Source of the DNA: Mortierella alpina
Lineage: Eukaryota; Mortierellomycota; Mortierellomycetes; Mortierellales; Mortierellaceae
Direction of reading: 5' to 3'
NCBI GenBank assembly: GCA_029449245.1
Contig: JANATF010000008.1
Location: 1,550,001 to 1,614,000 of the forward strand
Length of the DNA: 64,000 nt
Part shown: positions 10,809-21,670 of the stretch, piece after piece
How positions within the stretch are numbered: the first letter of the stretch is position 1
How the letters are laid out: every line of letters begins with the position of its first letter
The notes under the pieces: model-generated
Databases searched by the model: none
The model's input: the letters and a program-made list of their open reading frames with translations, nothing else
What the model was told of the DNA's origin: nothing
Program-made: the position numbers and the translations under genes

Positions 10809-12469
10809 ATGGAGGTCGTGCCTAGGCTTAGCCATGGCCACGTTCGCCGCTGCAAGAATCCCTTTCTTGAGCTCGAGCTCGGGCTGGTGAGCCGCGCACG
10901 GTTCCGGAATCAGTTTCTCGCCATGCGTATTCTCGACCTTGCTCTTGATCCTTCAACCACGATCCAAAGGGAGCATGTAGGCGCCGTCAACACCATTGAT
11001 ATTGAGGAGGCGGAAGGCAGATAGTATGGACTCATTATGGCCTTGTGCATTTGATTTGACTTGATGGCGTTACATTTCTAACGCTTCGAACTCTCTGCTC
11101 CATGGATAGCCTTATATCTGGCGGTGGCGACGGCAACATTCATGTGTACGATCTCGATGATTCCGAACGGGAAGAGCGTCGCATCATTAAGAGCATGGTG
11201 ACAACGCAAGGGTAGAGTCCGAAAAGGTGTGCGGCGATTATCGTCGGAGAACTGGGTAGTTCTTTTGCTTGCCCTCTAACGCCACCATCCACACTTGCAA
11301 GTTCAGTAGTTCTCAGGGCCATAAAGGAGGAATTTCCCGTGTACGATGGTACCCTTTCGACAATGGAATGTTCACCACATCGTCGTTCGACAGCACAATC
11401 AAGGCTTGGGACACTAATACCATGGAGGTAAGGCGTGGCGTTTGATGTAATTTACGACTGCTGTACTTGTAGCGAAGACACTTATGACGAGTCTGTATCC
11501 GTAGGTTGCATGTACGTTTGATCTTGAGAACAAGGTGTACAGCCATGCACTTTCTTCCAAGGCAACCCATGGACTCATAGCCAGTAAGTCTTATAAGGCT
11601 CCTTTTAAAGCAGCGGAAGTGGATAGGATCCTACAGCAGACTTTAACCGCCCAACACTTTGGTTTCATGCTACAGCGGCCTCTGCCGACCCCAGGATACG
11701 ACTTTGCGACCTAAAGAGCGGCGCCTTTACGCATTCACTTGCGGGACATCGAGGGACTGTGCTAACCGTAGAATGGTCACCTCGACACGAATATCTTTTG
11801 GCGTCAGGAAGCACCGATACAACTGTACGATTATGGGACATTCGCAAATCCACTTCATGCCTCTGCTCGCTGGACTTACACAACTCAAATTCGCCACCTC
11901 TTTCAGAGAGCAACGTTGCCCATACGAGAACTGTCAACGGACTGAACTTCACACCTGATGGGCTGCACTTGGTCACAACAGGCCACGACGACAAGATGCG
12001 ATTATGGAGTCTTTATACTGGACAGAACACGCTGACAAACTACGGCACCATGATCCGGAACCAGTTTGTCAGTAACTTGTCGCCCTTGATTTCCCCATTG
12101 TCAAGTGGATCGCCAACCTACGTGTTCCATCCATCTGACGACCGGTCGCTGCTGATGTTCGATTTGATGGACGGATCCCTTGTCAAGCGTCTTACAGGAT
12201 CCTATGGGCGGATCACAGCCCTTGCTTGGCGGCCGCGGACTCAGGTAAGCAAGAAGTTGTATCGCTGTTGGATTATTGCACGATGGATACTGTGAATACT
12301 ATGTCTTCTCCTGTGTTTTCTCCTAATGGCTGTGCATCTTTCGATTAAATAGGAGATTTACAGTGCAGGGAATGACCACGATATTTTGGCCTGGGGTCCA
12401 AAGAGTGCAGATCGCGAGGATGTATTACGGGCCATTGCAGACCAGGACACATGGTCGGATAGCGATTGA
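10809..12469 (+). CDS. ERCC8: DNA excision repair protein CSA/ERCC8 (Rad28-like), WD40 protein
   Basis: Exons are 10809..11023, 11110..11211, 11307..11427, 11505..11583, 11676..12244 and 12353..12469 (400 aa, the usual family length). CSA is the substrate receptor of a CUL4-DDB1 ubiquitin ligase that clears stalled RNA polymerase II in transcription-coupled repair. Visible WD40 features are INTIDIEEAEGRYLISGG, RWYPFDNGMFTTSSFDSTIK, WDTNTME, LAGHRGTVLTVEWSPRHEY, VRLWDIR, FTPDGLHLVTTGHDDKMRLW, NYGTMIRN and YSAGNDHDILAW, in the order seen in human CSA. Between WD repeats 4 and 5 is the usual CSA-type loop with HNSN. All junctions close in phase. Its promoter is shared with the divergent CBS-like gene. 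Confidence 0.88.
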
Positions 12470-14388
12470 TCTAGATCTTCCGACCCAAGAGGTCTTTACA
12501 ATTACCTCCGAAAGAAAGTTGTCAACTATGATGCGTGAATTCGTACCATAGACTGGAAACTCAACAGCATGCACGGAGGGAGGTTACCATTCTGAGCGGA
12601 GAATTGGACCTAAACATAAAGCAGGACAATAGCACGGACTTGGACTATACTTTACAGTCACTACGCATGTATGAAAATCAAACGAATTAGAACACATATA
12701 CACCAGCGGGTAATGAATAGTCATTCGCGTGTTTTCAGTTCAAGCCCACGGTTCCATGTTCAGAAGATGAGCCGGCGTGCAGAGCATGGTTCTACGCGAT
12801 GCTGCTTTTTCTCTTTTCCTTTGGGACGGCAACAGGTCTGGATATGCCCAGCAACCCCTTTTGGAGATTGTGATGGACGATGGATCGATAAAAAAAAGCA
12901 TTCTTTAGGTATAATGCGCGATCGTGCAACATGCTACAATCGGATCACGCTCATGAGGACGATGACTATTTGCTTCACAAGGCTGATATGTATCCCAACA
13001 GCAATCGATCGCGTTCATTTTTGTCCGAAAGATGAATGAGAAGAGAGCGATTGGCTATCGACAATGAAAGGTCATGCGCGTACCTATGAAGGACATGCTT
13101 CTTATTACACAAAGTCGGTCGTGTGCCGCGACATCGGGGGATTGCAAAGTAACATGAGTGGGTCTTGATTACGCGTTATCATACCCATCATGGTGTGGCC
13201 ACGCAAAGTGTCAGAGGCTATCGTGCAGGTTTGAAGCCTCTTTCCTACCCGTAATGGACAACTATCGTTCATCAAATGCCAATATTCGGCTCCTTACATC
13301 TCATATGATTGCGGTGCTGAGGCTGAACGTTTCGCATTACAGAGCCAAGGATCATTGATGACAATTGACTTCTTGTGGTTGCTACAAAAGAGCCCACCTT
13401 TTCCTACACGCGGGCATACTTTCCACGCACGCCGTAAACAAGGGAGGGACAGGGGCGGGATGGGTTGTTCCGGAGATGGAAAGTATGGAGACCAAATAGC
13501 ATGGTGCCTGACAATCCAAAGGCGCGATGACAACAGAGCACACGATAAAGATCAAGATTCATTTCCAATCAAACAAGTACATTGGCATGGACCCTGGTCT
13601 CCATTTTTGTGTATCCAGTACCCACGGCTAAATAATCACGATCTAATCGCGCACTCCTTGCTCCAATGGGAGGATGCACTAGCACTGGCATTAGACGTGA
13701 CCGTGGAGAGAAGGGGAGAAACTGAGGTGTGCGTGTGTGTGTGTAGCACAAACGCGCAACGCCAAGTGAAGTTGTTTAGGAATGCTTGGATGGTTGTTGA
13801 GATCACACGCAAAGGGCACGGGACATGTCCAGTCAGCGCTCTTTTCTCCTGCGAGCAACTGCACATCATGGATGTGGGATGTAGAGAGCTGAACCGCTCA
13901 TGATATGATCTGACCTGTTGCATGTCGTTCTAAAGTGAATGCAGCCATGCCAGGTTGCTGTTTCATGGGAATTAAGCAGCAAGCAAGGTTTAGGTTTCAT
14001 AACAATCAGACGGCGCTCAGGTCTCGGTAAAGGGCAACAGCACCTACGGTAGTTGTTTACCAGCCAACATTTGTTTAAGGCTAGTCTTCATCGGCCTCTT
14101 CGAAAACAACATCGGTTGATGGGAGACAAACAGAGATCATGCAAGATAATTGGACGTTAGGACATTAGCCAGTTGGCATCCAATGTAGAGAACAAAAAGT
14201 ATCCACTTAGGGATCGCTTGTACATCTGTCTTCACTACATCTGACCCTGCAAGATATAGGAAGGGCGCCCAGGAGTTGGCGAACTATGTATAAAAGGAAG
14301 CAGCATTGCGCGTTATCCTTCCTCTTCACCCACCGCAGCGCCCTTGACGATTCCCCAAGAATAGAACCTTCTCCGAACAGTTCACATC
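12470..14388. other. Gene-free interval upstream of the LPMO-like gene
   Basis: I recognise no gene in these 1.9 kb. Open stretches of up to about 180 codons occur (for example 13355-13903, plus) but they show no domain, low-complexity bias or plausible splice partners. A short GT microsatellite lies at about 13728-13744. A TATA box for the next gene sits near the right edge. Confidence 0.4.
14289..14295 (+). promoter_or_regulatory. TATA box of the LPMO-like gene
   Basis: TATAAAA lies 94 bases before the start codon, followed by a pyrimidine-rich leader with short CAC/TTC strings. Spacing and strand fit a core promoter. Confidence 0.6.
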
Positions 14389-15389
14389 ATGAAAACCGCC
14401 TTCATTGCCACCATCTTGGCCCTTTCCTCCTTGGCCCTGCTCGCCGACGCTCACATCTCTTTCCGCTACCCATGCCCCCGTCGCGCCCCATACTCAGAGT
14501 GCCCTCAACCCAGTGACAGTGAATGGCAGCTGGTCGACTATGATGTTCAGTCCCCGCTCGGAACACATGTACGAAGGGATCTGCATGATGCACAGGTCAA
14601 ATTGGAAATAATATGATATTAACTGTAATGTATCGCGTGCATGAAATAGGATCACATTTCCGACCCCATTTGCAAGCATTCAAGCTCGTTTGCCGGTGTC
14701 CGACCTACCTTCAAGGCTGGTGACACCATCCCAGCCAAGATGGATGTTGATGTTAACCATAGAGGAGGAAGGTAGAGAAACCATTCTTTCGAATACTGAT
14801 CCATCGCCAGTTTTCTGTTCTCTTGCTCACCGCTTTATCCCTTCATTTATGTATACATGCATAGCTGCCAATGGGCTTTGTCATACGACAATGGAGCAAC
14901 CTGGGTGGTAGGTGTTACTTACTATGCATGAGCGGCTATGGCTTTGAGTAACATCTCTTTAAATCCTCAATGCTAATACGAAATGCAACGCCTTTTATAT
15001 GTTTTACAAATTGTCAACAGGTCATTCAAGACCAATTCCAAGACTGCCTTGCTAATGCGCCCGCAGGAAGCACCTTCAACCTGCCCGTGAAAATCCCTGC
15101 CAATGCACCCACAGGTAACAAGGTTATCCTGAACTGGATCTGGAATAACAACGAGGGTAACCGCGAACTGTACTCGAGCTGTGCTGATATCGTGATCCAG
15201 GGAACATCTGGCGGATCGCTCTCGGGCGTGGCGCCTTTGTTTGCCAACTATGGACCCTCGAGCCCCTATATTCCTGAGAAGGCCGTCTCGGGTGGAGACT
15301 GGGGCAAGAAGTACTTTGATGCCAGAAAGCCCATCACCGTCACTGTGCCAGCGCAGAAGTTGAAGCGTCAAGTCGTTTCTACAAACTAG
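14389..15389 (+). CDS. Secreted LPMO-like protein with N-terminal histidine
   Basis: Exons are 14389..14568, 14650..14771, 14865..14907 and 15021..15389 (237 aa). A signal peptide of 21 residues ends ADA|H, so the mature protein starts with His22 in HISFRYPCPRRAPY. A second histidine (H97 in VNHRGGSCQW) lies before the core strand SYDNGATWV. This is the pairing expected of the copper histidine brace of lytic polysaccharide monooxygenases. NLPVKIPANAPTGNKVILNW followed by GNRELYSSCADI is the typical LPMO/cupredoxin-like C-terminal half. The protein would act on chitin or another wall or plant polysaccharide outside the cell, or could be a non-oxidative copper protein of similar fold. The CAZy family is not clear to me. 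The C-terminal 50 residues are Ser/Pro/Lys-rich without a binding module. Confidence 0.75.
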
Positions 15390-16385
15390 ACAAACGGCCG
15401 TTTTATGGGAGGAAAGAGCACACAAGTATGGACACATAAAGTCGCAGGTCGACTGAAAAAAGGTGCATAGATGTGACAGAGAAGAATCGACATGGAGCTG
15501 GAAAGTGTTATCAGCTTGGAGGTATCTCTTCACATACATTATATACCCCAACAATAAATACTCTTCGTTCCCACTTGTCATGCAGAAAAAAAAAGAGTTG
15601 CCCTAGTTTTCTCGGGTGCGCTTAGTTTACCGAACGATCTATGCAGGTGGGCGATCCTTGAGCTATGTATCATCTGCCCGATCCGAGAGATCGCGCGTCA
15701 AGAGCGCAGCAAAGCAAATTAAAAACGATTATCCGCTGTGGGCTGTAGACACGGAGGGAGGTATTGAACCAGGAGCCATTTGGGTAACCGGCAGCACATG
15801 GCGTACATGTGCCGCTTCTGCATGGCAGGGGTCGGCGATGCGTGCTGCTGCAGGCACCACGGCACACACAGACCGAGAGTAGATGTGTGTCTGAAACCGC
15901 GTGCATGCATGGCCGCGAAATGTCTCACTTTGGTCTGCTCTTTTGCCCACATTGCTCAAGATCGCGCAGGGCGTTGTCCTTGCCGTGCTTTCTTGTTTTC
16001 GTGCTGTTCTCGCCTGTTGTCTTTGTGTCTTTCTGCATCCGAACTCTCGATGCCTCTTCTCTCTCTCCTTTCTGTTCCCACCCTTCCTTTCCTCTCTTCC
16101 TTCTTCTTTCCTCTTAATTTTCCTTTTCTCACCTTTCCGATCGTGCTCGTCTCCGCCTTGCTTCCGATCCTTTCCTTCTCTGTTCATTCTCAGCTGGTTC
16201 CACCTTGCACCTCCCTACTATCTCCACACACATAGCGTCATACATAGCACACTTTCTTACTTTCCCACTTCCTCACTTTCCGATTTCCTACATTCTCACG
16301 TCGCTCCTCTATCTCACGCCTGCATTGTCACGCACCTCCCCGACTAGAGACACACACTCATCAGTATATACATGCATATCCGATC
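15390..16385. other. Intergenic region with long pyrimidine-rich promoter
   Basis: No gene is recognised. From about 16000 to 16370 the plus strand is almost pure C/T with TTCC/CTTTCC strings, ending 15 bases before the flavin monooxygenase start. This resembles the promoter and leader regions of other genes here. Confidence 0.45.
15553..15558 (+). terminator. Candidate polyadenylation signal AATAAA
   Basis: AATAAA lies 164 bases after the stop codon of the LPMO-like gene and is followed within 35 bases by an A run. It fits a 3'-end signal by position. Confidence 0.35.
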
Positions 16386-18920
16386 ATGTCAAGGACACAG
16401 ATCCTGATCGCAGGCGCCGGACTCGGCGGACTGGCTCTGGCCATCATGCTAGAGCGTCTCCCCGAAGAGAAAAGAGTCGACTACCTCATTCTTGAGCGAT
16501 CTGTTCTCGCCAACCCGATGGGGAGTGCCATTTCCTTACACGCCTCTGTCATCCCACTTCTCAAACAACTCGGTATCTGGACTGAGATCGAGCGGGCGAG
16601 CAAGCCTATGAGCCAGTTCAGCATCAAGCGTGAAGACGGGTCCGATTTGGGCACAGTCGATTTTGCTTATGGTCAACTCGAGTATGGACCCCCGTAAGGT
16701 TTTGAAGAACATGCAACTCAAACACAAAGAGATAGGGCACAAGTCAATCTAACACAAGACAAAAAATCATGACCCACTCTTTTCTTCTACTTTTTGTTTT
16801 TGGGCTACATTCAGCTATTCATATTACGGTATGGTGCTTTCAAGGCCGGATCTCCACGCCATCCTCATATCGCATGTACCGGCTGAAAAGATCCTGACAG
16901 GAAAGCGGATTGTCGACACCACTCAGGACGACTTGGGCGTATCTTGCTACTGTGCAGACTTGTCAATATACCATGCAGATATTCTTGTAGGCGCGGATGG
17001 AGCCTACAGTGCCGTGCGTCAATCGCTCTACAGGAGTCTTCGGGCGCACGGGAATCTGCCACGACAGGATTTCAGCCCTATCAAATTGGATCAGGTTGTA
17101 GTGGTAGGGATCACAGAGCCGTTGAGTCCGCTAGAGTACCCGCTGTTGAAGGAGGATGTTTGCCAGTTCAGAATCGTGCTCGGGGGACGGGATCGGCCAT
17201 ATACGGTAAAGGACATGTTTGTTGTTGTTATCTTTTTTTAAGTGTGCGTTTGATGTTGTTTCTTGTGAAGAGCTATTCCGACATGGGTACTTTTGTTGTA
17301 TCTAACACAACGATAACATTGACACCTTTTTTTACGACACAATTGGATATGCATGAAAAAACAACCAATAATTATGGCCAACCAACCAGATGTGGATGGT
17401 ACCATTGTCTAATAACCGGATAGGATGGTCAATTGGTGGCCGGAGTGACGCCGTTGCAGGATCATCATTCTGGAGTGAAAGCCAGGAAGAGGCTACAGCG
17501 TCGTTCGCGGAGAAGTCCCATCAACATTCTCGATTTCCCGATTGGGGAGAAGCCGAAAGCGACTCAATTGAAGACATCTGTGAGCAGATGAGGACCAAGA
17601 GGAATCCATTTGGTTACGGCACCTATGGCGATCTTATCGATAAAACACCAAAGCATTTGATCTCGAGGGTCATGTTCGAGGAGAAGGGGTTCCGCACCTG
17701 GTATGGAGGCAGAACAGTTCTTATTGGCGATGGTAAGTTTGTTTGAGGACAGGAGAGAAATGAGGAAATGCGTGTGAGTTGCTGTCAAATATGATATTCT
17801 TGGAGCTGGGAGAACTGAACGTACCACTTTTTTTTGTTTTTATCTGCAGCATGTCATAAGGTAGTGAGCCCACCCACCGCAACCTTCTCGATGCTACAGG
17901 AAATATGCTATGATGCAGGATGTCTTGGCTGAGGGCGAACTAACGACTCTTTCTTTTCAATTGTCTTGTGCATCCTGTCCTATTATGCATTCAGAGCGTA
18001 CCGTTCGGGGGGTAAGAACTGAAAACGACAAAAAAACCTCTTCTTGAATCGAATGTCAACCGCGAGAGTGCAAAACAACCGCCACAGCGACTAATGCGTA
18101 TCCATTGCCTCTCGATCTGCGTTCACCCCTCTGATATCCAGTCAAGGCAAGTCGCGAACAATAACATCTCACTCAGTCGTAATCATGAGCGCACGGCATC
18201 AGCTAATCAGCTTCTTTGTTCCTCTTAAAAAACTCAAAATATCATTAGGCGTGGTCAATGCGATCTTTGATGGAGCGTGCCTTGTGAACCTACTTCATGA
18301 TCTGCCTTCACGCCCGAGCATGGATGACCTCGGTGATATGTTTCAGACATATTTCGAGAGACGATACCCAGCTGCACGGATCGCAATTGAAGGCAGCAGC
18401 CAGTTCTCTCGCCTATTTCATGATCAGGTACGCAACAGGCGCTAGATTTATTCGCATCTGGATACGCGTCTCATGAGCATTGCCTAGGTCACCAGACCAG
18501 ACAGGATACTCATCAATTGCTGCTTTTTTTTAGTCACAAGTCGAGGAAGATGGCCGTGTGGTCATGTTCAACAGTGTCCCACGGTGGTTGCAACGGTGGA
18601 CGCTCGACAAGACCAACAGGGTGGATCCAAAACTTGACTTTATTCTCTCAAAGATGTCCAGATCGCCGTCATTGCAGTCCTTTTCTACCGTCCTTGAGAA
18701 CACTACACAGTTCGATGCGGATGATCCCATGCTGCTGGATCGCCTGACGCTCAAGGAGACTGTCGATCAAAAGGCAGGGCAGGAAGATGAATATAACGTC
18801 GTGCTGGATGAGGTGAACGTTCTCGTCGATCCCATCCCGATCGATGAAATCTTTAGGGGGAGGACAAGAGATGTATCGCAAAGTGTAAACAGCATGACAT
18901 TTGTCCTTGAACTCGAATAG
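16386..18920 (+). CDS. FAD-dependent aromatic-ring-type monooxygenase (FAD_binding_3 family)
   Basis: Eight exons: 16386..16693, 16815..17205, 17390..17732, 17850..17860, 17995..18011, 18142..18146, 18249..18427 and 18534..18920 (546 aa). The family hydroxylates or epoxidises small substrates using NAD(P)H and O2. The N-terminal dinucleotide site is ILIAGAGLGGLALAIMLE (residues 6-23), the second FAD site is DILVGADGAYSAVR, and the third, GDACHKSVPFGGQG, appears only when three micro-exons of 11, 17 and 5 nt are joined, followed by VVNAIFDGACLVNLL. Phases close through all joins. The intron after the 5-nt exon has a GC donor (AAG|GCAAGT). The C-terminal 170 residues have no recognised domain. 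The substrate is unknown and neighbours give no pathway hint. The start of exon 3 is the least certain boundary. Confidence 0.78.
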
Positions 18921-19112
18921 ACGAAAAAAGAAAAGAGGATACGCTCAATCATGTCTACAGCTCTTTCTTTTGACAGTGGCTAAAAGATGATAGTTGTATT
19001 CTGCATTCACTTCGTTCTATTGCTCATCCTAAAGGACGCCGTGTGAAACGATGAGCCATGGACCCACCGCTACTGAACATACTCTTGAACTCAGTGGACC
19101 CTCCTTAGCAGG

Positions 19113-20048
19113 CTAGCAGCCCCAGTTGCCCCAATTGCCCCAATCACAGCCTTGCCCTCCACCACAGTCACTGCAGCTTTCGAACCCGCGATTGCTACCA
19201 TGGCCTCCGCAATTGCTACAACCAGAGTCGCACCACGGAACAGAGACACCAACAGGAACTGGATAGTTGTAAGGTTCGCTAACGGGAACAGGGACCGGCG
19301 CCGATGCATAAGGCTGGATCGAGACAATTGGCTGGATCAGGGTATCTTTGGAGATGCCACTGGGACAACCTTCAATGCCACTGGGACAGGAGGTATCACT
19401 AAGCCTGTTGCCAAAAGCGGGACTAGGAAGGCCCAGACGGCTGGCTGGTCCGAGTTGACGTTTCAAAAGGCCACTTGACAAGGGACCGCCCATATATCCT
19501 CCGTTATAGTCACTGTTATAGTCACCACTATAGCCACCACCATAGTTGCTACCGTAGTCATCAACATAATTACCACCATAGTCATTGCCAAAATCGCCAC
19601 CATAGTCGCCACCGTACGCACCACCATACGCACCACTATAGTCACTGCCATAGCGACCGCCATAGGGGTCGCCATAGAAGCCAACATTTCCAGAACCACC
19701 AGTATACCGCCCATGTGTCTGGTAATCATGCACAATGGGACCGTGGATCTCAATACCAGGACGGTAGATCAACTGTGGAAGGACGGCCGTAGTTGGAACG
19801 ATGACAGTATCGCTTCCAAGTTCGACGGTGTTCTGAGGAATCGTTTGGGCGAATGCATCCTCTGGCCCGATATCGCCACTTCCGTAAGCAGCTGCAAGGG
19901 ACTGGTCCGGCGAGCCGTAGCCAGCATTCAAGAGAGGATCTACAGCTCCAAAGTCTCCAGGATCCATGCCGTACAACGGTTTCGCGAGAGAGTACGTCGC
20001 CAGTAGGCCAAATACAGCCAAGCGAGTGATTTCAGCGACTCGAGTCAT
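19113..20048 (-). CDS. Secreted Gly/Tyr/Asp-rich repeat protein with Cys-rich C-terminus
   Basis: A single exon of 311 aa. The ATG at 20048 is preferred over the in-frame ATG at 20114 because a TATAAAA box lies at 20149-20155 and only the later start exposes a signal peptide (RLAVFGLLATYSLA). The mature middle part is a run of irregular Tyr-Gly-Gly-Asp units (YGGAYGGDYGGD style, about 60 residues). The tail has two or three clusters of C-x-x-C with Gly and ends in a repeated WGNWG motif plus Cys. Such composition suggests a structural or adhesive wall protein. I recognise no family, and the function is unknown. Part of the repeat is encoded by ACCATAGTC-like units on the plus strand. Confidence 0.65.
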   Translation of the reverse strand: MTRVAEITRLAVFGLLATYSLAKPLYGMDPGDFGAVDPLLNAGYGSPDQSLAAAYGSGDIGPEDAFAQTIPQNTVELGSDTVIVPTTAVLPQLIYRPGIEIHGPIVHDYQTHGRYTGGSGNVGFYGDPYGGRYGSDYSGAYGGAYGGDYGGDFGNDYGGNYVDDYGSNYGGGYSGDYNSDYNGGYMGGPLSSGLLKRQLGPASRLGLPSPAFGNRLSDTSCPSGIEGCPSGISKDTLIQPIVSIQPYASAPVPVPVSEPYNYPVPVGVSVPWCDSGCSNCGGHGSNRGFESCSDCGGGQGCDWGNWGNWGC

Positions 20049-20721
20049 TGGAGAGAACGGGTGTCCTTGTCGAAAGAGGAGTGGAGCTGAAAGAGGGTAC
20101 TTTGTGTTGGTCACTTGGATATACGGCCCTCTTGCGACTACATGCTGCTTTTATACTAGGGCGATGCACCATGTTCCTCGACGCCAAGATTAATTGCCTG
20201 GCCATGTCCCTGCAGCGATTTCCATTAACCGATCGAGCTGCTGGCAATAATCACACTTGGTCGATAGATTGCTGATGGGTCTTTTTGAGCTCCCGATATG
20301 TGAGTAGCCTCCTCCTGCTCATCAACATCAATTTGAATAGCCAAAGGCGCCAAAAGGACCGGAAAGAAGTTGATACAATGTGTTCCTTAGCGACGACAAG
20401 GGTACCCAAAGTGTCCGACTCGAGTGTTTGTAAATCAATTGAAAATCCAGATAAATTGCATTTGCATTTTGCTGGTCTACATCGCGCACACTATCCTTTA
20501 ATGATTATATGGTTGATCCTTCTTTGAGAGATTGGCGTATATTTTCGTAGATATTGCGCCAGGTGGAATGGCGGGTGAGGGGAGAGTTGGGAATGTTGAA
20601 ATGTTGACGTTGCAGATGGCTGTTGGGTTCTCTAGGCGACGATGGTCTTCATGTTGTTCATAGTCCAGTAAGTTCCTAAGGTCATTTGAAGCGAGTATTA
20701 GATACAGACCTTTGCTAGTCA
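20049..20721. other. Intergenic region between two minus-strand genes
   Basis: Beyond the TATA box and leader of the Gly/Tyr-rich gene on its left, and the 3' flank of the complex I gene on its right, I see no further feature. Confidence 0.35.
20149..20155 (-). promoter_or_regulatory. TATA box of the Gly/Tyr-rich protein gene
   Basis: TATAAAA on the minus strand is 101 bases upstream of the ATG at 20048 and only 35 bases upstream of the alternative ATG at 20114. This supports the downstream start. Confidence 0.55.
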
Positions 20722-21502
20722 TTACCACTCGATGTTCCAAAAATAAGAGGCTGTTATAGTCCGCTTACCTTGGTCAACTGGAGGCTGATCTGGTGACTTG
20801 ACCCACTTGTAGTTGCGGATGACGGGTGCGGGAGGAAGGTTGTTGGCGGAGTAAAGTGGGGCTTTGGCATTCTTGATGACCTCAGTCAAGGATGCGCTCT
20901 TTTCTGCCTTTGCAATTGCTGACTCTCCCGAGCCAATGCTGAACAACGACGATAAGAGTTAGCGAGGACGAGTAAGTAATGTGTTCCTATCAATAAAGAT
21001 GCCTCGGAACTTCCATCATGACACATATTTGTCGCCATAGACATGGACTTACGAAAGTGCTTCCTTGGCGGCAAGCAGTCCTGCAACCTCCTCCTGAGAG
21101 TAGACGGCCAGACGGGGATAGTTCCTGCGCAGATCACGTCCGTAGTATGGGTTGTGGGCGATATCGCTGGCCAGAGGATCCGTGGGAACAAACGCCTTGG
21201 GCTGGCCACTGTTGTTGATAAACACAAAGGTAAGTTTTTTCTCTGACTTCTGTTGTTGCTATCGCGTTCCTTTCCTCGAGTAGCTCTTACCCCGGGGCAA
21301 CGAAGCGGAACTCTTTAGCATCGGGCATGCCCGTTGACACCTTGGGATTCTAATGCGCGAAGTTAAATGTCGTCGTAGGTATTAGTGCACAGTGAGCTTG
21401 GGTCATTCAACTGGTAGCAGAAGGAGGCACTAGCATGTCTCGTTGGATGCGTACGACGGTGAGGGCCTTGCGGACGGTGTTCCAGAATGCTGACTTCGCC
21501 AT
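20722..21502 (-). CDS. NADH:ubiquinone oxidoreductase accessory subunit NDUFA7/B14.5a type
   Basis: Exons are 21431..21502, 21291..21349, 21053..21208, 20769..20938 and 20722..20750 (about 161 aa). This is a small matrix-side accessory subunit of mitochondrial complex I. Diagnostic parts are the region HNPYYGRDLRRNYPRLAVYS and, near the C-terminus, PPAPVIRNYKWVKSPDQPP, which match the B14.5a/NUZM layout. No enzyme motif is expected. The first donor is uncertain: CTA|GTGCCT gives 24 codons in exon 1, while GTC|GTACGC would shorten it by eight codons in the same phase. The last exon is 29 nt. The gene shares a 168-base promoter with the divergent RNA methyltransferase, which contains a triple ACTTGTCC repeat. 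Confidence 0.75.
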
Positions 21503-21615
21503 GGTGTCCTCGGTTCTCGGGATGGATGTGTGTGAGTGCAAGAGCTACCAGGCGGTGGACTTCGGAAACAAATAGCGAGTGACTTCTTATGAGAGATGCC
21601 TCTGTATTTTTTTTA

Positions 21616-21640
21616 ACTTGTCCACTTGTCCACTTGTCCA
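21616..21640. repeat. Triple ACTTGTCC repeat in a short bidirectional promoter
   Basis: Three direct copies of ACTTGTCC follow a T run in the 168-base spacer between the NDUFA7-type gene (minus) and the Sun-family methyltransferase (plus). It may be a factor-binding cluster or simple slippage. Confidence 0.6.
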
Positions 21641-21670
21641 CCTTGTTCCTCTCCACAGAATTCAACGACA

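Noticed and set aside
13728-13744. GT microsatellite taken as a possible regulatory element
   Set aside because: A short simple repeat in a gene-free interval with nothing near it to regulate by position.
17861-17940. Read-through of the GDACHK micro-exon into the following sequence
   Set aside because: It runs into a stop without the conserved PFGGQG motif. Splicing to the 17-nt and 5-nt exons restores the motif.
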